Part shown: piece after piece, positions 26,208-33,872 of the stretch
Numbering within the stretch: the first letter of the stretch is position 1
How the letters are laid out: every line of letters starts with the position of its first letter
Source of the DNA: Candidatus Saccharimonadota bacterium
GTDB taxonomy: Bacteria; Patescibacteriota; Saccharimonadia; Saccharimonadales; Saccharimonadaceae
Assembly (NCBI GenBank): GCA_017513905.1
Contig: JAFWMR010000006.1
Span: 1 to 64,000, forward strand
DNA: 64,000 nt
Direction of reading: 5' to 3'
Made by a program: the position numbers and the translations under genes
The notes under the pieces: model-generated
The model's input: only the letters and a program-made list of their open reading frames with translations
The model's database searches: none
What the model was told of the DNA's origin: nothing

Positions 26208-28229
26208 ATGGCAAACATGTTTCAGGCCTTTTTGGACTGGGTAAATGGCGTCAAACCAGCTGTCACTGATACTGAGAAAATCATTGCCTCTCCTGATGGT
26301 GCCGTCAAACTCAAGCTCACCCTGCGTCAGGGGCATGTTTCTTATTCTGTTCTAAAAGGTGAAACTACACTTATTCGCGAATCGAAACTCGGTATAAAGG
26401 TCAAAGGTTCACCCGCACTTTCTGATCATCTATCTATTGTCCGTTCTACCGAAAAATCCGTCGGTGAAACATGGGAAACAGTCTGGGGCGAAGAACATTT
26501 CATCACCAACGCATACAATGAGTCCGCTTTCTACATGTCAGAGACTTCGAGCACCAAGCGTCTATTTACTTTACGTTTCCGCGTCTTCAACGATGGTGTC
26601 GCTTTCCGCTACGAGCTTCCGCCACAACCGGCGTTCTCACGCGTAGAGATCGAAGACGAGCTTACAGAATTTAATATCGATCTAAATGCCAATTCTTGGT
26701 CTATCCCGGCCTATCAGCCGGACCGCTACGAATACAATTACGAGAAAAAACCAGTATATGAGCTGGAAAAGTCCGTTCATACCCCCCTCACGATTGTTCT
26801 ACCCAATAAATATCACCTAGCTATTCATGAGGCCGCACTCTATAATTACGGCGAAATGTCTCTCAAGCTTGACGAGTGGAAGGCTTTGAAAAGCGATATC
26901 ACTCCTTTGTCGGACGGTATTAAAGCGCGTGTCGAGCTTCCATTCAATACACCGTGGCGTTTTGTCATGATTGCCGGCTCTCCGATTGGCCTCACCAAGA
27001 ACCATATGATGCTAAACCTCAACGACCCACCTTCAGAAGATTTCTCATGGGTCAAGCCAATCAAATTCCTCGGTATTTGGTGGGCAATGTATGTTGGCGA
27101 GTGGACCTGGGCATCTGGCCCACGTCACGGTGCTACTACCAGCCACGCTATCGAATACATCGACGCTTGCCGTCGTCTTGGTATAGGTGGCCTACTTCTC
27201 GAAGGTTGGAACGGCGGCTGGGATGGCGACTGGCTATTAAACGGCAAAACTACAGACTTTGTTCACCCTATGCCAGACTGTGATCTTCCAGGCATCGCTG
27301 AATATGCTCGCGCAAACGATATTGAAATCATTGGCCATCATGAGACCGTTGGTTTCGTCGACAATTATGAGTCCCAGCTAGAAGCCAGCTATAAGTATTA
27401 TTCCGATCTTGGGATCCATTATATCAAGCCTGGCTATGCCGGATCCATGATGTCCATCCAAGGCAAGAGGGAATTCCATCATTCTCAGCTTGGTGTCGAG
27501 CACTATCAAAAAGCACTCGAACTTGCCGCCAAATACCACATCTGTTTGGATGTTCACGAACCAATCAAAGGTACTGGCATCGAACGGACCTTCCCGAATC
27601 TTCTCACGCGCGAAGGTGCTCGCGGCCAAGAATATGAAGGAGGCGCACTCAGCCCATCCCATGCTTGTATTATCCCGTTCACCAGACTTCTTTCCGGACC
27701 TATGGACTATACGTCGGGTATTTTCGATATCACAAACACCACCAAGCGCATCGCGTCCACGCTTGCTCGCCAACTAGCTTTCTTTGTTACAATTCCTTCC
27801 GGTATGCAAATGGCAGCCGATCGTCCTCGCTTCTACGAAGAAGTTAACCCAGGTGCATACAAATTTATCCATGACGTTCCGGTCAACTGGGAGCACTCAG
27901 TTCCGCTCATGGGCGCCATCGGCGAATACTATGTTGTCGCTCGTGAGGAACGTGGCGGTCATAACTGGTTTGTTGGCGGGGTTACCAACGAAAACGCTCA
28001 CAAAGTCCGCGTCACTCTCGATTTCCTTGAAGAAGGGACCACCTACGAGGCTGAGATCTATCGCGATTCAGAGACCGCTCACTACCGCGACAATCCTCTC
28101 GACATTCGTATCGAAACTACAGATGTTACGAATAAGAACTTCATCGATATCTGGATGGCTCCTGGCGGTGGCTTCGCCATCTCCCTAAAGAAGATTGCTG
28201 ACGCGAACGACGAATCCAGACAGCAGTAG
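26208..28229 (+). CDS. Glycoside hydrolase family 97 enzyme
   Basis: A 673-residue GH97 protein, a family of alpha-glucosidases and alpha-galactosidases. The N-terminal beta-sandwich opens with IIASPDGAVKLKL, followed by the FRVFNDGVAFRYE pattern, the TIM barrel and a C-terminal beta domain (PSGMQMAADRPRFYEE). Catalytic-site motifs visible are GHHETVG, DVHEPIKGTG and TREGARGQEYE. The segment where retaining members carry an Asp nucleophile reads IKPGYAG, as in inverting SusB-type enzymes, so an inverting alpha-glucosidase is inferred. There is no signal peptide, so it should act in the cytoplasm on imported or stored glucan. Start 26208 is chosen from the -10 spacing. Confidence 0.88.
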   Translation: MANMFQAFLDWVNGVKPAVTDTEKIIASPDGAVKLKLTLRQGHVSYSVLKGETTLIRESKLGIKVKGSPALSDHLSIVRSTEKSVGETWETVWGEEHFITNAYNESAFYMSETSSTKRLFTLRFRVFNDGVAFRYELPPQPAFSRVEIEDELTEFNIDLNANSWSIPAYQPDRYEYNYEKKPVYELEKSVHTPLTIVLPNKYHLAIHEAALYNYGEMSLKLDEWKALKSDITPLSDGIKARVELPFNTPWRFVMIAGSPIGLTKNHMMLNLNDPPSEDFSWVKPIKFLGIWWAMYVGEWTWASGPRHGATTSHAIEYIDACRRLGIGGLLLEGWNGGWDGDWLLNGKTTDFVHPMPDCDLPGIAEYARANDIEIIGHHETVGFVDNYESQLEASYKYYSDLGIHYIKPGYAGSMMSIQGKREFHHSQLGVEHYQKALELAAKYHICLDVHEPIKGTGIERTFPNLLTREGARGQEYEGGALSPSHACIIPFTRLLSGPMDYTSGIFDITNTTKRIASTLARQLAFFVTIPSGMQMAADRPRFYEEVNPGAYKFIHDVPVNWEHSVPLMGAIGEYYVVAREERGGHNWFVGGVTNENAHKVRVTLDFLEEGTTYEAEIYRDSETAHYRDNPLDIRIETTDVTNKNFIDIWMAPGGGFAISLKKIADANDESRQQ

Positions 28230-28277
28230 GTATTTTTCGGTTTTTGTGGTAATATATTTATGTTGTACTTTTTCTAT

Positions 28278-28353
28278 ACGGGTGTAGCTCAGTTGGTAGA
28301 GCACTGGTCTCCAAAACCAGGTGTCGGGAGTTCAAGTCTCTCCACCCGTGCCA
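28278..28353 (+). tRNA. tRNA-Trp(CCA), CCA encoded
   Basis: A 76-nt cloverleaf: acceptor ACGGGTG with CACCCGT, D-arm GCTC/GAGC, anticodon loop CTCCAAA giving CCA, T-loop TTCAAGT, discriminator G and encoded CCA. TG-G-TAATAT (28247-28255) may be its -10. The last 17 bases plus TTA recur 141 bp downstream. Confidence 0.95.
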
Positions 28354-28356
28354 TTA
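28337..28356 (+). repeat. Direct repeat, copy 1: tRNA-Trp 3' end
   Basis: TCTCTCCACCCGTGCCATTA, comprising the T-arm 3' strand, acceptor 3' strand, CCA and three further bases. It is identical to 28478-28497. Confidence 0.95.
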
Positions 28357-28361
28357 GAATA

Positions 28362-28438
28362 GGCGGAGAGACGCAGAACTCGTAGAGTTCAAACCGCCAA
28401 GGAGGCGAGAGAATATCTAGAACTCGTTATAGATATTC
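28362..28438 (+). ncRNA. Structured repeat element, copy 1
   Basis: A 77-nt element about three-quarters identical to 29490-29564. Closing pairs GGCGG (28362-28366) and CCGCC (28394-28398) are GGTGG and CCACC in the other copy, a compensatory change. Inner hairpin GAACTC-GTA-GAGTTC and a second hairpin GAATATCTA with TAGATATTC are perfect here. It lies between the tRNA-Trp 3' end and its duplicate and would be transcribed with the tRNA. Function unknown. Confidence 0.6.
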
Positions 28439-28477
28439 CGAGACGACGCAGGCGAGAAGTTCGCGAAGCGAACGCCT

Positions 28478-28497
28478 TCTCTCCACCCGTGCCATTA
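28478..28497 (+). repeat. Direct repeat, copy 2: duplicated tRNA-Trp 3' end
   Basis: Exact 20-bp copy of 28337-28356. Its TCTCTCC can also pair with GGAGAGA at 28365-28371, enclosing the whole intervening element. Confidence 0.95.
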
Positions 28498-28518
28498 TAG
28501 CCATTTAGGCTATTTTTT
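28497..28518 (+). terminator. Terminator after the tRNA-Trp region
   Basis: ATAGCC (28497-28502), loop ATTTA, GGCTAT (28508-28513), then a T-run to 28518. Confidence 0.8.
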
Positions 28519-28526
28519 GTTATAAT
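28518..28526 (+). promoter_or_regulatory. Extended -10 of the 28557 gene
   Basis: TG-T-TATAAT (28518-28526) begins in the terminator T-run. The leader is about 25 nt, with AGGA (28543-28546). Confidence 0.6.
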
Positions 28527-28556
28527 AATCTTAACCATAAACAGGAACACTTTCTA

Positions 28557-29300
28557 ATGCAACAGATAAACCAAGAAGACATGGATATGGAAATGGCCAA
28601 CACCTCCACATCCGCCGGTAAAAAAGAATCAAAAGGCATGATGATGGGCATGATAATGTGCTCTGTGCTTGCTATTGTCGGTATTGGCTTCGGCGTCTAT
28701 GGCATGACTAGAAAACCAGAAGAAAAACCGGCAGGTGACATAGCTAATGCAGAGCTAGAGACCGAGCTTTCCAATATTAAACAAAAGTATGCCGTACTTC
28801 AAGATTATATTAAAAAGCTCGAAGCCTCTGGAACTGAAACTCCGGAAGAAGCTAAATCCGCTTCTGAATCTAGATCGACGAACGACATCGAATATGCGGA
28901 CAACAGATACATTTATATTAATGACTGGGGCATTAAAATTAAACTTCCGGAAGAGTTATCGCTGGTCACCTATTCATACGATTATGGTGATAATACAGTC
29001 AATGAAGCAGGCGATAATGCCAGCCTCTGTATATCTGGTAGTGAAGATAACAGTCTTTATGCCTTTTCATCAGTCAGAAAGGCTGGCCCTGGCTTAGTTT
29101 GCATTACGCGTAACTCTCGGCAAAGAGAGCATCTCGTAGACGCAGTAGAGATCTTCCATAACGATAGTGGTTGGTACTATCTCTCTGGAGCCCAAGCGTT
29201 CCGTACTGAAGAAAATACAATGGCTAGAAGTTACGAAATCAATATCATGGATTTATTTAATAAGCATTTCTCTGATCCGTCTAACTATTCTGCCATATAG
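28557..29300 (+). CDS. Single-span membrane protein, unknown function
   Basis: I do not recognise this 247-residue protein. It has a short methionine-rich cytoplasmic N-terminus, one hydrophobic helix at about 29-50 and a likely coiled coil at about 64-92 (ELETELSNIKQKYAVLQDYI). An extracellular domain of about 140 residues follows, with two cysteines (CISGSED, CITRN). This layout (tail, anchor, coil, small outer domain) recurs in the 37469 gene of this window. It lies between the two copies of the structured repeat, with its own promoter and terminator. Confidence 0.75.
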   Translation: MQQINQEDMDMEMANTSTSAGKKESKGMMMGMIMCSVLAIVGIGFGVYGMTRKPEEKPAGDIANAELETELSNIKQKYAVLQDYIKKLEASGTETPEEAKSASESRSTNDIEYADNRYIYINDWGIKIKLPEELSLVTYSYDYGDNTVNEAGDNASLCISGSEDNSLYAFSSVRKAGPGLVCITRNSRQREHLVDAVEIFHNDSGWYYLSGAQAFRTEENTMARSYEINIMDLFNKHFSDPSNYSAI

Positions 29301-29312
29301 AAAATCTAGAGA

Positions 29313-29338
29313 GAGGAGCCTCACGGCTCCTTTTTTTG
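29313..29338 (+). terminator. Terminator of the 28557 gene
   Basis: AGGAGCC (29314-29320), loop TCAC, GGCTCCT (29325-29331), seven T's. The TCAC loop is the same as in the tuf terminator. Confidence 0.9.
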
Positions 29339-29447
29339 ACTTTTTCTACGCATCTTACAAATCGCACCGCCGCTACCTAAACCATTAAGAATATATCGGA
29401 ACGAATTATAGTTGCAACTTCTTTCACTATGGTGTGCCAATTAGAAC
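29339..29447. other. Intergenic segment with no gene recognised
   Basis: No coding frame, tRNA or clear promoter is seen in this stretch. It ends at a terminator-like hairpin, so a short transcript could end there. Confidence 0.4.
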
Positions 29448-29472
29448 AAAAATACCATTCAAGGTATTTTTT
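29448..29472 (+). terminator. Terminator-like hairpin before repeat copy 2
   Basis: AAAAATACC (29448-29456), loop ATTCAA, GGTATTTTTT (29463-29472). Confidence 0.7.
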
Positions 29473-29480
29473 GTTTTAAT
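29472..29480 (+). promoter_or_regulatory. Possible extended -10 upstream of repeat copy 2
   Basis: TG-T-TTTAAT (29472-29480) about 9 nt before GGTGG of the element, in the same T-run-plus-promoter arrangement as at 28513-28526. Supports independent transcription of the element. Confidence 0.35.
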
Positions 29481-29489
29481 AAGTCATTC

Positions 29490-29564
29490 GGTGGAGAGAC
29501 GCAAGACTATAGAATTCAAGCCACCAAGAGAACGAGAGGATGGCTGAACTTGGTATAGATATTC
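29490..29564 (+). ncRNA. Structured repeat element, copy 2
   Basis: A 75-nt relative of 28362-28438. The outer GGTGG (29490-29494) and CCACC (29521-29525) pairs are conserved with covariation, as are GGAGAGACGCA, TTCAA, CGAGAG and the terminal TATAGATATTC. The 5' arm of the second hairpin is not conserved (GGATGGCT). No tRNA adjoins this copy. Confidence 0.55.
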
Positions 29565-29581
29565 TTATATGAAGCTTGTTA

Positions 29582-32056
29582 TTACCAACTAATACTAGTT
29601 TCCCCAATGATGCTAGTTATTATTCTTCTTGCATCTCTCACATTTACTCCGCCGCTTCTGTCCACATCCGCCAGCTTTTGTTCAAGACCGCTTAAAGTAT
29701 CTCCTCCGATAATCGAATTTATTACCTTCCTTGCATCCCGCACATTCACACTACTATCCGTATTCGCATCTCCAGCATACGCCAAAACAATCACTGCTCC
29801 ACTTGTTTCATTTAAGGTATATCCTCGATGGTTAGTTCCAACCGCCGTACTCGGATCAACTAGCGTCCAAGTTGTTCCGTTGTCCGTCGAAACCAAAACC
29901 TTGCATGCTAGTTCGCTCATTACAGTAAATGAGTTATCTGAAACGATATTGATCGTCGCACCACCACCAGTCAAATCCGTAATCTCAAGCTGCGGTTCTG
30001 GCTCCGGATCGGGCTCCGGTTCTGGTTCACTCGTGTCGATCGTGAAAGATGCAACTAGAATCTTTAATGGCCACGTATATATATTGTATGTCAATCCGGA
30101 TTGCTCACCAACACCGTTAGTTACTATAATTCTTGAGGTATCAAACGAGGCCCCATTGGTCTTTATCGTCGTCCCAGAGACCGTATAATTAGAAGTCGAA
30201 GCAGAGATTATGGGCAAATTTTTCACTTGCTGTCCATTGGAATTATATTTCAACGCTACATAATTATCATCAAGCTTTGTAAAACTGAGCAGATTACTAT
30301 TTGTCGAGAATCCGCATTCAGAGAAACTCGTATTAAACCCAGTAAATACAAATGCTGGCCGGACGACACATCCCGCAGATGATGAAGGATAGAGGATGTT
30401 GTAAGTTCCATCCTGTAGCGTGATTGTTGTTCCATTCTGCGTTTTAGTCGTTGAAGTTATGTTGTCGGCCACATTATTTAGATCAGAAGAATAAGAAACG
30501 ATCCGTTTGCCTTCCTTGTCAATCATCACTCCTGTATTTTTCGCTGATACGCCGGAAGCCAGATGTAATAAAACATTCGAGCCCACCGGTAATATCACAG
30601 TATTCGCAGAAGTATTAAATGATGCTAAATCATACTGTATTCCGTCAGAAATATTCTGCCATACATTATTATATGCATCAAAGTATTCCATGTTTGACAA
30701 CGCTATTCCATCAAAATAAAAACTCACTACGCTATTCGGTTCACCATTCGCGATCATGAACGTAGCATCATCGAATGAAGTTAAAATTGCCTCTGCGTCA
30801 TTTCCGTTGCTTTTTGCTGAGACATTCCCCAAAAAGCGCACATTATGTACGGTATTTGTATCTTGATAAATCAACGGCTTCATCGAACCACGAACTTGGT
30901 AAATTTCATCTACTTCCTTCGAATATAACTCATTGCCAAGATTGAACGCCCAGGAATTAATGTCGCTGACGATATTATAGAATGAAGACTTAGTTACTGC
31001 GTCGGAGTTAACTAACCAGCCTGAATCCCAACTCGTCCCAGTAGATGGATGCATATAAGTAAAATACGACAGCCGCTTCATCCCAAATGCAAGGTTGTTA
31101 GATACTTGATACATCACCTGTGATTTTGAATTAGCATCAACATACCAGTCGTGTAGCGCCACAATATTCATTGGCACAGCTTCGATGTTTTGATTGCGCT
31201 TTGCTTTGTAATGATATAAGAGCGAGCGCAGATTCGCATAATACAAATCACGGTCAGTATAATCATTGTAAGTTACATTTAATGAATCTTTTGCCTTTGG
31301 ATAATAATCAACCGACAAAGTTCGTACGGCGGAACTGTCTAAAAATAACGATAAATAATCTTCGTAAGCCGTTAAGTCTAAATTACCCTGCGCATCGCAC
31401 CCGCTCGCAGACTTGTATTCAAGACAATCCACTGGTGCATAATTTGGGAATAAGTTCACATAAGTGTCTCGCATCGGGTCAACCGAATAAAAGTTCGCCA
31501 CTGCTGGCGTCGTAATATCAAGACCAACGGAAACTCCTGTAATTGAATGTTTTGCTGGTTCGTCGGTAATATCGTAGCCAATGACGTTTTTAAAATCCAT
31601 GTTCGGTTTTAAATATGTATCATAAAAACTTTTTACCGTACTAATACCCGATTGGCGTCCCAACTCAGCATTGTTGCCATGAAAAATATAAGTTTTTAAA
31701 TTATAAGAATCCAAAATTGATGCTGCCGATGAATTCGAATCCGCTGTCCACTGGCTATCATAAGAATCACGAAATGGCGCAATTGTAAAACCAGAATTTG
31801 CAATTATACTCGCAATATTTGACGGATTTGCAGTAATTTGTTGGCCTGATGGACCCCAATAATACTGTATTTCAAAATGTTTTCCGTACTTATCTAGCGC
31901 CGCAGATTTTGCCGCATTAGTTGACGCTGCTCTTGCTATACGATGACTATCAGCAGCGGTTAATGCCAGAACGGTTGCCACCGCACCAATAACAATCAAC
32001 CCAGATAATAATCGTTTTTTTCTAAACGAAGTATTATTAATATTTTCAAAAGGCAT
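29582..32056 (-). CDS. Secreted TIM-barrel-like protein with type I dockerin
   Basis: An 824-residue exported protein. A signal or anchor helix lies at about 15-34. The N-terminal catalytic-type region (about 55-390) resembles a glycosidase-like barrel with DITDEP near residue 165 and SVDYYPKAKD; I cannot assign a GH family. Beta-rich regions follow, then an acidic Pro-Glu linker near 675-688. The C-terminus (about 759-820) is a type I dockerin: GDANTDSSVNVRDARKVINS and ADVDRSGGVNVRDARRIITS are the two calcium-binding F-hand repeats, each with the Asp/Asn ladder. Dockerins bind cohesins in cellulosome-type complexes; no cohesin is seen in this window. The ATG lies 6 nt after a -10 box and is leaderless. 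Confidence 0.88.
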   Translation of the reverse strand: MPFENINNTSFRKKRLLSGLIVIGAVATVLALTAADSHRIARAASTNAAKSAALDKYGKHFEIQYYWGPSGQQITANPSNIASIIANSGFTIAPFRDSYDSQWTADSNSSAASILDSYNLKTYIFHGNNAELGRQSGISTVKSFYDTYLKPNMDFKNVIGYDITDEPAKHSITGVSVGLDITTPAVANFYSVDPMRDTYVNLFPNYAPVDCLEYKSASGCDAQGNLDLTAYEDYLSLFLDSSAVRTLSVDYYPKAKDSLNVTYNDYTDRDLYYANLRSLLYHYKAKRNQNIEAVPMNIVALHDWYVDANSKSQVMYQVSNNLAFGMKRLSYFTYMHPSTGTSWDSGWLVNSDAVTKSSFYNIVSDINSWAFNLGNELYSKEVDEIYQVRGSMKPLIYQDTNTVHNVRFLGNVSAKSNGNDAEAILTSFDDATFMIANGEPNSVVSFYFDGIALSNMEYFDAYNNVWQNISDGIQYDLASFNTSANTVILPVGSNVLLHLASGVSAKNTGVMIDKEGKRIVSYSSDLNNVADNITSTTKTQNGTTITLQDGTYNILYPSSSAGCVVRPAFVFTGFNTSFSECGFSTNSNLLSFTKLDDNYVALKYNSNGQQVKNLPIISASTSNYTVSGTTIKTNGASFDTSRIIVTNGVGEQSGLTYNIYTWPLKILVASFTIDTSEPEPEPDPEPEPQLEITDLTGGGATINIVSDNSFTVMSELACKVLVSTDNGTTWTLVDPSTAVGTNHRGYTLNETSGAVIVLAYAGDANTDSSVNVRDARKVINSIIGGDTLSGLEQKLADVDRSGGVNVRDARRIITSIIGETSISW

Positions 32057-32062
32057 ACCCTA

Positions 32063-32091
32063 ATTGTAAGCTTAATCGTATTGTTATACAA
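32063..32091 (-). promoter_or_regulatory. Promoter of the dockerin protein gene, leaderless
   Basis: Minus strand TTGTAT (32086-32091), 17-bp spacer, TACAAT (32063-32068), 6 nt before the ATG. Confidence 0.6.
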
Positions 32092-32196
32092 GCCCATTGC
32101 TAGAAAACAAAGCAAAAATATAATGGAGATAACTTCACTGTACATCTCTGTAAGTAGCAAGTATTTTTAGATAAACTCAAAACAAGGAGTAGTAGC

Positions 32197-32604
32197 GTGG
32201 ACGAGGCAAAAATTGAACAGCATCTCCTAGACGAAATACACGTCAAGAGTACAGTGTTCGCTAAACTTTTTTCTAAAGTTGTTAAGTACGAAGATATAAA
32301 GAACGAGTTTTGCAAGTGGCTAGATTCGAGAAGCTACGATTATGATAACCAACTTGCAATAAATGGTTTCTCTGTAAAAAAGATACACGAAATGGCGCCT
32401 TTTTTGGAAGGAATAGGAGTCTATGACTTTCTTGCCACGCTACGCGACGATCCAGAAGAAGCAGAAAATAATAATGAAGGCAAAGTTCAAACAATAATAA
32501 TATTTTTTGCACGAAAATTTGCCAAAAAGCTAAGAATATGTCAAACGAAAGATGTTTTAGTATTTTTTACAACAATAGCAAAAAAGTGTTCTAAAAAAAA
32601 ATAA
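32197..32604 (+). CDS. Small soluble protein, unknown function
   Basis: I do not recognise this 135-residue protein. It is highly charged and probably helical, with a hydrophobic stretch TIIIFFARKFAKKL and a lysine-rich C-terminus (KKCSKKK). The GTG start at 32197 is supported by AAGGAG about 8 nt upstream. It lies 20 nt before the GT4 gene, whose own -10 box begins 5 nt after this stop. Confidence 0.65.
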   Translation: MDEAKIEQHLLDEIHVKSTVFAKLFSKVVKYEDIKNEFCKWLDSRSYDYDNQLAINGFSVKKIHEMAPFLEGIGVYDFLATLRDDPEEAENNNEGKVQTIIIFFARKFAKKLRICQTKDVLVFFTTIAKKCSKKK

Positions 32605-32608
32605 ATAG

Positions 32609-32617
32609 TGCTAAAAT
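32609..32617 (+). promoter_or_regulatory. Extended -10 of the GT4-GH57-CotH operon
   Basis: TG-C-TAAAAT (32609-32617), 7 nt before ATG 32625; no Shine-Dalgarno. Confidence 0.6.
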
Positions 32618-32624
32618 AGATGTA

Positions 32625-33863
32625 ATGAAAATACTAATGCTCGGGTGGGAACTTCCACCGCACAATTCAGGAGGTTTAGGCGTGGCATGTTTAAACCTTG
32701 CTCGTGCTCTTTCGAAAGACGGCGTTAATATTGATTTCGTTGTACCGTATGAGGCCAGCCATGAAAACATCAAATTCATGAATATTCTCTCCGCCTCGCA
32801 TATTGATCCGCTTTTCCGTTTCGGTATCGGAGCTTACGATTCTGAGAAAGTCGAAGATTTGATTATTCCTGATGTTCATATTCCAGGAGCCATTTCTAAA
32901 GATCAGATTTCCATTCGTCAGATTCAAAAGACCTATTGTGATTTTGTTGACAAATACCTCATGGAATTCAAGCCTGATCTCGTCCATGCCCACGATTGGC
33001 TTACTTTCGAAGCTGGTATTTTAGCTAAAAAGAATTACGGCATCCCACTAGTTGCGCACGTCCATGCCACAGAATACGACCGCGCTGGCGGCAACGGAGG
33101 AAACCCATTAGTCCACGATATCGAACGCGAAGGTCTCATGCTTGCAGACAAGATTCTCGCCGTATCGAACGCTACCAAAAACATCATTCATGAAAAATAC
33201 GAAATCCCGTTAGATAAGATCGATGTAGTTTATAACTCGCTTGACGAAGATTTCCTGAAGCAAGTTTATCGTCTCGACAAGGCACAGTATAAATACATCG
33301 AAGCGCTCAAGGCTAAAGGTTACACTATCGTCAGCACAGTCGGCCGCTTCACTATCCAGAAGGGTTTAACGCATCTTCTTCACGCCGCTGCCAAAGCTAT
33401 CCGCAAGAACCCTAAGCTCATGTTTGTGTTTGCCGGCGACGGGGAAGAGAAACACGAGCTCATCAACCTAGCCGCCGAGCTTGGCATCAGCAAGAACGTC
33501 ATCTTTACTGGCTTTGTCCGCGGCAAACAGCTCCGCGATGTCTATGAACTTTCCGATATCTTCGTTATGTCTAGCATCTCCGAGCCATTTGGCCTCACTG
33601 CTCTTGAAGCAGCACACCATGGTGACGTACTCATCATTACTAAGCAATCTGGCGTTGCTGAGGTCTTAAAGAGTTCGTTCCGTTACGACTTCTGGGATGA
33701 GAACAAACTCGCGAACGAGATTCTAGCTATTGCTAAATCTCCTGCACTCAAGGATACTCTGACTAACTCCATCCAAAACGAATATCGCAAAATATCATGG
33801 GATGATGTTGCACAAAAATGTATAAAGGCTTATAATGATATCGATAAACATAAGCAGAGATAA
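32625..33863 (+). CDS. GT4 glycosyltransferase, glycogen-synthase-like
   Basis: A 412-residue GT-B glycosyltransferase. The N-terminus MKILMLGWELPPHNSGGLGV resembles glycogen/starch-synthase-type and archaeal GT4 enzymes, LVHAHDWLTFEAG is the family acceptor-side motif, and EPFGLTALEA carries the E-x7-E sugar-nucleotide signature. There is no membrane helix, so it is cytoplasmic. It is followed after 9 nt by a GH57 gene. Adjacent GT4 and GH57 enzymes often build or remodel alpha-1,4-glucan, so a glycogen-like product is inferred. Confidence 0.85.
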   Translation: MKILMLGWELPPHNSGGLGVACLNLARALSKDGVNIDFVVPYEASHENIKFMNILSASHIDPLFRFGIGAYDSEKVEDLIIPDVHIPGAISKDQISIRQIQKTYCDFVDKYLMEFKPDLVHAHDWLTFEAGILAKKNYGIPLVAHVHATEYDRAGGNGGNPLVHDIEREGLMLADKILAVSNATKNIIHEKYEIPLDKIDVVYNSLDEDFLKQVYRLDKAQYKYIEALKAKGYTIVSTVGRFTIQKGLTHLLHAAAKAIRKNPKLMFVFAGDGEEKHELINLAAELGISKNVIFTGFVRGKQLRDVYELSDIFVMSSISEPFGLTALEAAHHGDVLIITKQSGVAEVLKSSFRYDFWDENKLANEILAIAKSPALKDTLTNSIQNEYRKISWDDVAQKCIKAYNDIDKHKQR

Positions 33864-33872
33864 CAAGGGAAA

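Noticed and set aside
27378-27773. 131-residue minus-strand frame in the GH97 gene
   Set aside because: Shadow of a conserved catalytic region; nothing recognisable in the translation.
28362-28470. Glycine riboswitch (GGAGAG, hairpin, ACCGCCAAGGAGG)
   Set aside because: The 5' half resembles the aptamer core, but copy 2 loses the AAGGAGG part, the conserved 3' segment is unclear and no glycine-cleavage or transporter gene follows. Kept only as an item to test.
28337-28497. Full integrative element with attL/attR at tRNA-Trp
   Set aside because: Only 121 bp lie between the repeats and no integrase or recombinase is recognised anywhere in the window.
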